A stretch of 64,000 bases of DNA, from positions 558,001 to 622,000 of the forward strand of contig JAJFPB010000004.1 of the NCBI GenBank assembly GCA_020881915.1, given 5' to 3'. How positions within the stretch are numbered: position 1 is the first letter of the stretch; the number at the start of each line of letters is the position of its first letter. The notes below the pieces were generated by a model. The model was given only the letters and a program-made list of their open reading frames with translations. It was not told the origin of the DNA and ran no database searches. Shown one piece after another: positions 11,002 to 21,711 of this stretch. The position numbers and the translations under genes were made by a program. The DNA is from Paramyrothecium sp. XJ0827. Taxonomy: Eukaryota > Ascomycota > Sordariomycetes > Hypocreales > Stachybotryaceae.

Positions 11002-12618
11002 ATGCGACTCATCAATACCCGTACGCTGCAAATGCGTGAGTGGAGTGGGCCACATGGTGCGCCGAACTATATCATTCTTTCCCACAGATGGGGGCGTGAT
11101 GAGGGGACTGCAGGACATGCAACTTTCCCCAAGACCACCTACTGTACTCGAGCGCCAAGGCTACCGAAAGATTGAGCGATTTTGTGAAGTTGTTCGTGAA
11201 AGAGGATCCCGCTACGCGTGGATCGATACGTGCTGCATCGATAAGTCGAATAGCACAGAGTTATCCGAGGCCATCAATTCGGAGGCCATCAATTCCATGT
11301 CTCAATGGTATCACCGCTCAATAGTTTGTTATGCATTTCTCGAGGATGTGCAGAGTCCCGAAGACATTCTCCAGAGCGAATGGTTCACCAGGGGTTGGAC
11401 TCCAGCAGCTCATTGCTCCTCCAAGAGTGATTTTCTTTAATTCTGCATGGGTTCCTTTCGGCACGAAAGCCAACCTCGGAAGGGAGATGGAGGCAAGATT
11501 CGTTATACCGCACGGCGCTTTCGGCATCAACGACAGCGAGACATGGAGTATGGCCCAAATCATGTCGTGGGCAGCAAAGCGAAAGACGACGCGACCGGAG
11601 GACAGGGCTTATTCCCTTCTCGAGTTGCTTCGAGTCAATATGCCGCTTATCTATGGTGAGAGCGACAGAGCCTTTCGCAGGCTGCAGGAGGAAATTATAA
11701 AACGTTCCACGGATCAGTCTGTATTTGCTTGGACTAGCAGCAAATTCACCAGTGGCCCTCTTGCTGAAACACCGAATGACTTCGCCCATTCAGGCAACAT
11801 CTCGGCCGGGGGCTCAGTGGAGTTTGAACTCACAAATCGAGGACTTCGGATTGCTTGGCCCTTGATATCAGATGGGGACGAAATGTACCGGACAGTTTTG
11901 GAGTGTCAAGATGACACGTCTAAAGAACGTGTTATTATGCCATTGTTGAGAAGACGGTCTGGTAGATTCAAACGCATGTTTGGGTACGGGGTCAGGGAGC
12001 TTTGCTTTCATACTGAACCCGAAGAAATCCCACCACCACAGACCATTTACATCGCCAAACGTGAAACGGAAGTCCCAGACAAAGATCATTACCAGCACCA
12101 TTACTGGGGCAATGATGGTATATTACACATGCGTTGGCTTCTCGTCCCCCCTTCATTCAGGTTTTCGGCTTGAGGAGAAGTATGTGTGGAAGGCCACTCC
12201 ATACTATGGAAATGAAGCGGCCGTCTTTAAATGGAAGGGGCTTGGCGTTGTTCGTCTTCACATTCCCGTACCGGAGGAAGGCATTTACGCTGGCCTACTA
12301 TTCCGTCATCCGCAGAGTGGGCTTCGGTTCATCCTGGTGATTGGAGTCGACCATAGATCTCCCTTTCTGCACATCGAGCACACGACACGGGAACATGAAA
12401 CCCTTGCAGACGTGATCAAATCTTACTATTGCGGGAGTTTGACGTTGGAAAATCCAGTCATTGTGGACGGAGCAAGACAAAAAAATGCTTTTGAGGGTAA
12501 CGACAGCGCTTCAGCTGTCTTGAAGGATGGGACGACAATCACGGCCATGATGGAGCCACGAATGATCAAGAAAGGGCTTAGAACCTTCTTAGAACTGAAA
12601 GTAGAGAACAGGCAGTAA
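11002..12618 (+). pseudogene. HET (heterokaryon incompatibility) domain gene, frameshifted
   Basis: The start MRLINTRTLQ at 11002 is the classic HET beginning and continues to YIILSHRWG. Near 11100-11112 the reading must change frame to continue as GLQDMQLSPRPP...YAWIDTCCIDKSNSTELSEAINS. Near 11399-11403 it changes again: RGWT should be followed by LQELIAP, but the visible frame gives RGWTPAAHC while the next frame gives LQQLIAPPRVIFF. After this second break one frame stays open to 12117. A 43-nt GT...AG segment (12118-12160) with matching phase then joins to FRLEEKYVWKATPYYG and the end at 12618. An exact 15-bp duplication (11267-11281 and 11282-11296) repeats the EAINS codons. Two breaks in the conserved domain argue for a dead allele, although sequencing error cannot be excluded. 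Intact relatives trigger cell death when unlike fungal individuals fuse. Confidence 0.85.
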
Positions 12619-13344
12619 ACCATTCCAAACACTAATTGTTGAATCCTTTCGACTAGGGATGGCTACCCTACCGCGACTATTGTCGTTTTATTCATGCGCG
12701 TTCCCTCGACGGCATTCATAACAAGCTTGGTATTTGGAACCCAACTCAGTCTTCATGAACGAAGAAGAAGTTTTCAATGGTTCCGAGTAAATACTTATCT
12801 AATATGTGGCGACTAGAAGCCCTTTTTCTCCATGATGTGCCTGATGTATGTTCTAGGGTAGTCAGGGCCAGGCCATCGCGTACACGCAAATTGGGCAGCT
12901 GACACGCCCGGCCGAAGACTGGGGCGTCAATTGAATGTGATTTAGGTGGCGAAGCAGAAATAAAGCTGAGAAAAGAAAACATGAGAAAAATAAAACAACA
13001 AAATCAAGCAGGCATGTCGTAAAAGATGAAATGATGGTTGGATAGATTAGATGCGTCGCACGCTATCACAAGATAAGGACGCCGATGGTCGGAGCTCAAC
13101 AAGCGTAGAAATATGGGGCCTGTCCGTCCGGTGGGCCGAAAGCCTCGGGGCTTGCCGACTGTGACTGGCAAAGCTTCCCCAGTCAACCAACTCTCCGCGC
13201 CACCAATGAACTCCAAGCGATCAAGAGCTCGGTTTGGTTTGGTGGTATAAGCTGATAGACTGGCATACGGATGTTGCTACAAGCTCGTACAGCACCTGCA
13301 AGAGCGGTAACACGAGTCCTAGTGAAAGGCACCACGACGCAGCC
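12619..13344. other. Intergenic, no supported gene
   Basis: Contains the 3' flank of the HET pseudogene and the promoter of the LrgB-like gene. No coding signal recognised. Confidence 0.6.
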
Positions 13345-15300
13345 ATGGCCAGCTTCGCCTTGGCGAGAGATGCCCTCACCGCGTCGAAGATAGCAATTGT
13401 TCGTCGGCCATTTTCCCGCTTTAGTGTTGTCTCTTGAAACCCTGGCTGACCGCCGCAATGCGCGCCGCACCAACAGTCGCGCGTGGCCACCACGTCCTAC
13501 TCGGCGAGGCTCTTCCGCGCGTGGGTCCTCGTCCCCTTTGGCATCACTGTCATCTTGGCAGGCTGCTTCGCCATCGACACGCTGTTCCGGAAGCTGAACG
13601 TGTCGTTCCCTGCCTCCGTCGCTGGTCTGGTCGTGCTGTTCATTGCGTTGCTGCTCTGCGAAGCTGTGTTGGGTGCTCATCGTACCAGGAAGGTCGTTGG
13701 GGTTATCGATGTTCCTGTCAGTCGCCTCTTCCTTAAATCTCTTCTTCCTTGGAGCAGGCGCATGTCTGAAAGGTGCAAAAGACGATCTGACAAAGGAAGT
13801 TTAGGCTGGCTGGTCGCTACGATGGATCAACGTCTTTTTCACGCCATCCTTTGTGGTCCTACCACTGAGTCCCGCAATCGGTGCCATCGAGGTTCTAAAG
13901 ATCATTGCCGTCTTCAGTAAAGCTACCTCCATTCAAAATTTCGAGAGGAAGGTGTGCGAGGACCGAGTACTGACATGTTACGCTAGTTATCGGGTTCTTC
14001 ATTATGATGGCCGTTGTCGCCTACGCAACTCGCGGAATCCAAGCGCTTTCTGGGACCACAAAACGGGCCCAGACTCAAAGATTGGAGGAGCTCGATGCAC
14101 CCCTGCAGGATGGAAATGGTGCCGAAACAACAGACCTTTCTAGGCGAACAAGCATCTCTCAGGCCACGTCAACCGTCCCTCTTCAGCCCTTCGATACCAC
14201 TGATACACTCCAGAGCCCACCCGAGTTGAGGCTGCCAAATCAGCGCGACAACTTTGGCACCGGCGAAGAACCTCCTGCGAGTGCAGCGCAGGCCGTGAAC
14301 CTGTCTCATGCCCCGTATCCGCCGCAGCAATTGGTGCTACCGCCCAGAGCAGAAACATGGGCTGCCAGTATCCTAGCCCACTTCGACATCGCAGTCTTCA
14401 CAAGCTTGTTTTTCCTCGTGGGCCTTCCCGTTTACTACTCAATAGGGTATGCGATGCCATTCCAGCTCACCATCAACATTCTCGCCTATTTTGCTGCTTC
14501 CGCTCTGCCTTTGTCTTGGAAGCAATACCTGCACCCCGTCCTCGTCTCCTCATTTCTCACTGTATTGGCTATTTGGCCGCTTGCATTGGCTGGCGGTGAC
14601 AAACTCACCCACACGCTGCGGGAATACCGGACGGGCGCCAAATACTTGCAGCTATGGGCCAACAGCAGCAGTCACTCGGCGCTCCCCGGCGCCGGAGACG
14701 TGTTCGGGACGTTGCTAGACGCAAGCATTGTGGCGCTGGCCTTGCCCATGTTCCAGTACCGGCGTGAAATGCGACAGCACTTCGCGGCCATTGTGGCCCC
14801 TAGCGTAGCAATTTCCCTCGGATCGCTGTTTGCCTACCCACGACTGTGCTACGTCGTGGGGATCTCGGCTGAGCGGAGCTTGGCATTTGCGTCTCGCAGC
14901 CTGACGCTGGCGCTCGCAACGCCCGCAACAGAGAATCTCGGTGGCGATCCCAACACCGGGGCAGCCCTGCCTATCATGAGTGGCATTCTGGGAGTTCTAG
15001 TCGGCCAGCGCGTCTTGGCTTTCTTGAAAATACCAGAAGGTGTGTTCAATTCCAAATGCTTGGTTCACCAAAATTCATGATTGCTCACGACGTGGATTTT
15101 CCTCTCTAGATGATTATGTGACAAGGGGCGTCACACTGGGTGTAAACTCTGGGGCCATGGTAACTGCACTGCTCCTTAGAACGGATCCCCGTGGTGCGGC
15201 ACTGTCGAGCCTGTCGATGAGCTTGTTCGGAACTATCACTGTGCTCTTCACGTCTATCCCTGTGATAAAAGATTTGGTTCGCTCTTTTGTCAATTTGTGA
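13345..15300 (+). CDS. LrgB/PLGG1-like multi-spanning membrane protein
   Basis: Five exons with matching phases: 13345-13398, 13477-13716, 13805-13916, 13987-15039 and 15110-15300, giving 549 residues. The first half (about residues 30-170) carries an LrgA-like hydrophobic domain (LFRAWVLVPFGITVILAGCF, VSFPASVAGLVVLF, FFTPSFVVLPLSPAIGAIEV). A hydrophilic, proline-rich linker of roughly 100 residues follows. The second half is LrgB-like: LALPMFQYRREM, ATPATENLGGDPNTGAALPIMSG and TRGVTLGVNSGAMVTALLL. The LrgA-LrgB fusion is the layout of the plant chloroplast glycolate/glycerate transporter PLGG1; the bacterial relatives modulate murein hydrolases. In fungi the substrate is unknown, and I infer only a transport role in an organelle or plasma membrane. 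The start at 13345 with a first exon of 18 codons was chosen because the frame ahead of exon 2 is closed by TGA at 13447. Confidence 0.85.
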
Positions 15301-16602
15301 GGAGAATATGGATGACCCTTAAATCAACCACCACTGTGGTGTAGTAGAATAGAGAAGCAATTCGTAGTTGTTAGCAAACCAGTCATTGTGGGTCTGTGAA
15401 TTGGAGAATGCTGCATGTATTCGCTTTCAGTTTGGATCATGAAACACTATGAAAAGTTCGAGGATTGCATCTACATGTGTCCCTAGCCTACCCAGGATCT
15501 AGTGAATTAAGCGTTAGGCATCTGTATGTTAAGCTTTTGAGTTGACATCCCACAGCAAACGTTCAGTGACTTGCACCACGAGACCCCAAAAGAACATCGA
15601 GTTCATGTCATCGCCAAAACTAGATCGGCACTGCACCTTCTGATCTGGGCATATTGGCCCCCACTCGAAACGCCTCAAGGTAACAGTACGGCTTTGCGGC
15701 GCGACGACCGAGGACAGTCCAGAAAGGGCCCGGGGCCACGTTGACTACATCACGATGTGGTGCGTTTGCTTCTTTGGAAAAAGGCGCACCGAGCTTTTAG
15801 GAACCAGGACCTGTGTGGCGAATTAGGCAGTAACTCATCTGGACATGATTTTAATTAAGGGGCGCGTGGGGGGTCTAAAATTGTTCACCTCGCGGCAAAG
15901 ACTTTTGTGTTGTTACAATTACAACTTCAAGAAGGGGGAATACTATACGCAATGCCAGCAAAATAAGTAGCTAACACGGAGAGTTACTAAACATACTGAA
16001 CTTGACGTTATATCAAGTTACGAGTGTTCAGTGATCAAATGCTTAACCTGGCGTTTGATCCGAAGCACAAGCGAACGGGAAGCATATTCGGCTATGGCCT
16101 CCACGCTGCATCAATAATGCGAAATGACGTTTTGCCCCAGGAAACCCCAACATTTCCCTTCTCGGTTTACGGCTTGCATCTTGGCCCCGGCTCTGAAACG
16201 AGTGGTCACATGGTACGCAGAAGGGATAAAGGCACCTTGAGCGCCCGTGCCCCGGAGCCTCATCTTCCGCTTAATTTACCACACACCACAGAGCCCGCGT
16301 CTGAGTGGTTCCCAAACTTCAGACTGGAGACTTTTAGCCAATTACAGGATTACGGATGCCCTGACGCCGTAGCGGCTCGGAATCGGGCCCGGCTGCGCCC
16401 TGGATCTTGTCGAGGGTGAGCCGGCTCGCGACGATCATCAACCGCATTAGGTTCAGGTACACGGATAGTGAAGAGCCGTTTCTCCAGACTTTTAGGGTAT
16501 AATTATATGCCGTTCCCCAGCAGCAATGATGATCTTTTTAGATGGTCCATCACTCACAAGTCAATTCACCCAGGCGGAGCTCGAGCCTATCAAGACTTCA
16601 AC
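15301..16602. other. Intergenic, promoter side of the LPMO gene
   Basis: No supported gene. The 131-codon plus-strand frame at 16024-16419 has no recognisable domain and was not accepted. Confidence 0.6.
16498..16508 (+). promoter_or_regulatory. TATA-like element of the LPMO gene
   Basis: TATAATTATAT, about 95-105 bp ahead of the ATG at 16603, at a usual distance for a fungal core promoter. Inferred from sequence and position only. Confidence 0.4.
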
Positions 16603-17381
16603 ATGAAGGTCCTTACTCCACTTCTGGCTGCCAGCGCTGTCAGCGCGCACACCATCTTCTCCTCCCTTGAGGTTGCTGGCAAGAACTACGGAGTTGGTAA
16701 CGGTGTCCGCGTCCCATCCTACAACGGTCCCGTCACCGATGTCACCTCCAACTCGATCGCCTGCAACGGCGACCCCAACCCTACCTCGTCGTCCCCACTG
16801 GTCATTGACGTCCAGGCTGGCAGCACTGTCACCGCTGTCTGGAGGTACATGCTGAGCACCACCGGCACCTCCCCCGCCGATATCATGGATTCCAGCCACA
16901 AGGGACCTACTTCGGCCTACCTGAAGAAGGTTGGCAACGCCGCCACCGACTCTGGAGTCGGTAACGGCTGGTTCAAGATCCAGCAGGATGGTCTTACCTC
17001 CGATGGAAAGTGGGGCACCGAGCGTGTCATCAACGGCCAGGGCAAGCACCAGATCACCATCCCCAAGTGCATCGAGCCCGGACAATACCTCCTCCGTGCG
17101 GAGATGCTGGCCCTGCACGGCGCCGGCAGCTATCCTGGTGCTCAGTTCTACCAGGAGTGCGCTCAAATCAATGTTATCGGTGGCACCAGCGCTAAGAAGC
17201 CCGCCACAGTCAGCCTGCCTGGCGCTTACAAGGTATGCAAAGCTCAACCCGTCCCTCTACAGTCTGTTGCGACCTATACTGACCGCATCCAAAGGGCTCT
17301 GACCCCGGCGTCACACTCAGCATCTACTGGCCTCCCGTCACCAACTACAAGGTTCCTGGCCCTGAGGTCTTCACCTGCTAG
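16603..17381 (+). CDS. AA9 lytic polysaccharide monooxygenase (former GH61)
   Basis: Two exons, 16603-17232 and 17295-17381, 238 residues. The signal peptide (residues 1-15, ending SAVSA) is cut exactly before His16, which becomes the N-terminal copper ligand. The second histidine of the copper brace is His99 in SSHKGP. The axial Tyr is 183 in [10 protein letters not shown], supported by His172 in LALHGAG and Gln181. After the 62-nt intron the short exon 2 encodes [10 protein letters not shown]...[11 protein letters not shown], the normal AA9 end with its closing cysteine; no cellulose-binding module or linker follows. The secreted, copper-dependent enzyme cleaves crystalline cellulose or related glucans oxidatively and helps hydrolases such as the GH3 enzyme encoded 4 kb downstream. 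Translation from an ATG upstream of 16603 would bury the signal peptide. C1/C4 selectivity cannot be judged. Confidence 0.95.
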
Positions 17382-17883
17382 ATTGCTCACTCTTCACTAT
17401 TTCTGCCTACCTTCAAAGTATATACTTGATGAATTGCGTTGGATTTGAAGCTACTTGAACCCTGTATATAGAAAGTAGTTTCGACGACTCAATAGACTTA
17501 CATGATCTAGCATATTTGAACTCTCAATCTCGTACGACGCATGGCAGGCAACATCCAAACTTACTGCCGCTGACCCGGATATCAGAATCAAGTTAAACAT
17601 GAACATGCTCCAGTTTCTTATCGATTGACAGGGATTCACGATTCCCGGATTGTTGGTCGAGGGTCTTGGCTTCCTTCAGAGCTTTCAGCCAACGAGGCAG
17701 CGCATACAACGCCACCTTGGCGTGCCCCTGCATATAGCCGCCCACGCGACGTCTCATGTTTGGACACCAACCAACAGACGTTATTGTCTTAAAAACGTTT
17801 GGTTTTCTTCTGGATGGAGAATTCTCGTTTCCTTCATATTCGTTTCATTGACACTTCGTTTTTTCATCCACCACGACGCAGCG
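17382..17883. other. Intergenic; 5' flank of the dynamin-like GTPase
   Basis: The GTPase reading frame is open upstream to about 17650, but the added residues do not resemble the family. The ATG at 17884 (MVQIQLDF) was preferred. Confidence 0.5.
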
Positions 17884-20800
17884 ATGGTTCAGATACAGCT
17901 CGATTTTGCAGCTCTTGGTCAATTGAACCATGGCTATAAAGAGACATTTGATGCTGTTGAATCGCTGCGCTGTCTGGGTATTGGGAAGCCTGTTGGCCTT
18001 CCACAAATTGTTGTCGTCGGCGAGGGCTCGTCAGGAAAAAGCACCCTTCTCCAGGCTATAACTCGTTTACCCTTTTCGGGTAAAGGGGAATTTTCTACCC
18101 GCTTCGCCACTGAAGTGGTCTTACGCCAGGACCGAGTGGAACAGGTTGTGGTCCGTATACGCAATAGAGACAATGTTGCGCGGCGACTCCCATTCGAGAA
18201 GCACACCTTTGACAAGGACGACCTAGCAGAACTAATCGATAAGGCACGGGAGGCTATGAATCTGGAGGAGGGCCAAGAGAACTTTTCAGATGAAGTGCTC
18301 TGCGTCGAAACTTCCGGTCCTCATCTTCTACCTTTAATGGTGGTCGATTTGCCCGGCTTCGATTTCATCAACAAAGTCGTCCGAACTCCAGAAGAGAAAG
18401 ATACAATGAAAAGACATATGGAGACGTACCTGAAACCACATAGCAGTCTCATTCTGGCTGTTGTATCGGCAGATAAAGTGATAGGCGAACACGGAGTGTT
18501 GGCTGAGGTGCGAAAGCACGACCCCGAACAAGAGAGGACTGTCGGTATCATTACAAGACCTGACAGACTTACCGTTGATTCTCCGGAGGAAGAAGAGGTT
18601 TGGCGACTTGCCAGAAACATGATGGAAGCTTATCATCTCAAAAATGGGTGGCATGTTTTGCGAAATGGAAACTTTCATGAATCCGATGACGATCAGGACC
18701 ATCAAGAGGCGCAGTTCTTTCGTTCCGGCATATGGGCAACTTATCCTTCAGATGACAAAGGAATCTTCGCCTTGAGACAAAAGATCGGTAAACTCTTGGT
18801 AAAGCGCATACCGATCGATCGACCACCATTGCTTCAGACTATCAACAAGGTACTGCGGGCTCGGCAAGAAGAGCTCAGATGCCTTGGACGGCCCCGATCA
18901 GACCCGTTGGAGATGCGGGAATACTTGGACGACATTTTCACTGCTTTCCGTGAAATCAGCCTCTCTGCGGTGAAGGGTACATATGAAGGAGACTTCTTCG
19001 TTCACCAAGACCTCACTCAAAGTCCAGGACAAGACATGCAAGGGGACCCACGGAGGTTACGAGCTGTCGTCCGGAACTTGACTCAAGCTTTTGTAGCAGT
19101 CATGCTCAATGCTGGGGAGAAATTCCACATAAGTGACTATAGCAAGCTCCAAATTGGTCGCCAGAAGCCCAACAGTCCGGGCACCATACATGTGCGGATG
19201 CAACAGTTCCAGATCAGCAGCTCGCTCAGTATCCCTTGGGTCGATTTTAAAGCGCGACTACAACTGCTGGCGTTCAATGGTAGAGGGACAGAGTTCCCAG
19301 GTTCTAGGAACGATAAATTGGCTCTGGAGCTGTTCAGGGAACAGTCGGAACGATGGAAGACCATTGCTACCACATACCTTGAGCTTGTCACGAATGCCGT
19401 GAAAGAATTCGTCAATCTGTTATTACATAACACAATCTCTGCTCGATGCCGCAGTCGAGCCGCGATCCAAAGAGAATTCATTGATCCTTTCTTTGAGCGG
19501 ACATCAAAAGAGTTGGAGGATAAATTGGCGGAATTACTTTCACATTATGAAAAAGGACACTCCATTTGCATGGAGTACTCGTTTCTAAGAGAATTGGGCT
19601 TGCGAGCAAGCTTTCAGGGCAAGGAATTTCCAGAACTCATCCATGCCCCTATAAGAAACACCATACCTCACCACAGCGACGCCATCATGACCAATGGTCA
19701 ACTAAACGATCTTGAGCTAGAGGCCATTGTCGACACCATGCAAGCATATTACAGGGTACGTCATCTCCTCTCTACAATGTTCAGCAGGCATACTAACTAT
19801 CGTAGACGTCGCTAAATGTTTTTCTGGATAATGTGATTATACTTGCAGCTGAAAATTGTCTCATGTCCATGCTTCCATCTATGTTGAACCCCAAATCCAT
19901 TCACTCAATGGATGCCGAGACACTACAACGACTAGCTTCCGAGACAGATTTCATAAAACAGGAACGTGCAGCTCTGACTCGAGATATTGACGACCTCAGA
20001 AAATGCTATAAGATATGTAACAGCCACCTGGCGGTCCAAAGTTCTGGTAAGTTATGCGGCCCAGGATGGATTATCGACTTAGATAGCTAACAGGATCGTA
20101 ATTTTAGCCATATTCAAGGAGACACGCGCTCATCAATTGTCGAAACAGCCCGCAGGAAAGAGCCTTGATCTCAGCTCCAGGCCATCCACTGCAGCTAGCA
20201 CGTCTAATCACAATCATGAACAAGCCCGTACTCCAACCGCGAGACCACCGGAGAAATCGCCTACCCAGACCGCAGTCTCCGAGGGGAAATCATCCGTCGA
20301 AGCTGCAGGCGAAATGCCGGCTCACGCCGCGACGTCAGAAAGTGATACATCTTTGAAAAGCCAGAATACCCAGAAGCCTGCAACTACAGGTGCCGCGGTC
20401 AAACCCACCACTTCTCAAGACAAATCTGAGGTCTATCCTCCTGGTTCAGGCCTCATTGGAAGCATCCCTACTGCTGTAAAAGAGACCCCAGCCACTCAAG
20501 AAAGCGTTAGCATCTTTGCACCCGCCGCCGCCATAACACCTAGCGCCGACTTAGCAAAGAAACCTGAGGGCTTATTAGGGCCAAGCCTTCTACAAGAGCA
20601 AACGAATAAAAGCAGTGGCATTTTCAGCTCAGTCGCTCCATCTGCCTCCATGAACAAGAGCGGGAGTGCTTTTCCTTCACCTACCACTTCTACTTCTAGC
20701 AAGCAGAATACTGGTCTGTTCACTTCTGCCCACTCTCAAGTTCCAACAAGCAAGAGCACGGGTCTCTTTGGCACTTCGACCACGTCAATTTCAACGAAAG

Positions 20801-21433
20801 CGGGTGGATTCTCATTCGGGACTTCACCATCAACAACTGCGTCCACCTCACCATCCATCTCGGGCTTTACATTTGGAACTCCACCATCAACAGCTGCATC
20901 CACCTCACCAGGCATCCCGGCTTCTGTTAGCCACTCGCCATTTACCAACCCTTCGCCATTCAAGAGCCACTGGGTCGGTCACCAAAATTCCCCACTGTCA
21001 TCCTCGCACAATAATTCGGGAGTTTCTGCACAGCGGAGCACTGCATCTGAAAGTAAGGGTGTCAATTCAATCACAGGTGCAACGAAGTAGATGCAGACTA
21101 AGCCAGGTTGAGCAGTCCGTCAAATTGCACTGCAACTGGGAATCCTGCAACCGGCATCCTTTTCTCTGTTCAATTATGTCAAAGGCGCGATTGTGGCATG
21201 TTCTGGAAACAATGCAGAAACTAACACAAGTCTTCGATTTCCTAGGTCAATTGTTTCATGAGGAACCTTACCGGCTTTGGGAGGAACCTGACCAGTCGAT
21301 GCCAGGAGTTTCCCAAAGAGTACTCCATATTGGCACCACCAAAGCCTACCACAGCTACTCACCCGAGGAGTTGAGAATGGCACACATCGAGCAATTACCA
21401 CGGAAAAAGTCATTGGTATGGCAGGGGATGTGA
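17884..21433 (+). CDS. Dynamin/Mx-like large GTPase with FG-nucleoporin-like tail
   Basis: Exons 17884-19755, 19806-20046 and 20108 onward are phase-consistent. GTPase motifs: P-loop GEGSSGKS (residues 46-53), switch-1 Thr76, DLPG (155-158) and TRPD (224-227), followed by a dynamin middle region. Exon 2 supplies the GTPase effector domain (TSLNVFLDNVI...LASETDFIKQER). Exon 3 is a disordered Ser/Thr/Pro tail of about 320 residues with FG-type motifs (GLFGTST, GFSFGTSPS, GFTFGTPPS) like nucleoporins. Its frame ends at 21090. Just downstream, another frame encodes YHSYSPEELRMAHIEQ, resembling the YSxEELRxxDY motif that follows FG repeats in nucleoporins. A 46-nt intron (21061-21106, weak donor) would join it and end at 21433, for about 1,130 residues; otherwise the protein has 1,031. 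Dynamin-family proteins remodel membranes or, in the Mx branch, resist viruses; the role here is unknown. The core is firm, the last exon tentative. Confidence 0.85.
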
Positions 21434-21711
21434 TAATCCAATTCTTGCCTGTACATCAAGTAAGGGCGTTAGTGTGGCTCAATGGCTCATACGAGACATA
21501 AATTCGATTCAGTTGGAAATTACATCTTTCTTACCAAACGTAAATAGTTGGGTTTTGAAAGTATGAATAAGCATGTAACAAAATTAATAGTGTTCTCATT
21601 ATTCATTGACAACATACTCGCGAATTGCGAAGCACATCCACGCTGCAGCTAAACTAGTTTCCTGTATCGCAACCATTATCTGTTAACGATAACCGCACAT
21701 CCCCGGCCGGT

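Noticed and set aside
12118..12160. Third frameshift in the HET pseudogene
   Set aside because: The segment has GT...AG ends, and the phases on both sides match, so a short intron is the simpler explanation, although 43 nt is near the lower limit.
16024..16419. 131-codon frame before the LPMO gene
   Set aside because: No similarity, no neighbouring exons, and it falls in the promoter area.
16561..17247. 228-codon open frame opposite the LPMO gene
   Set aside because: Gly/Val/Asp-rich shadow of the LPMO coding strand, with no recognisable features.
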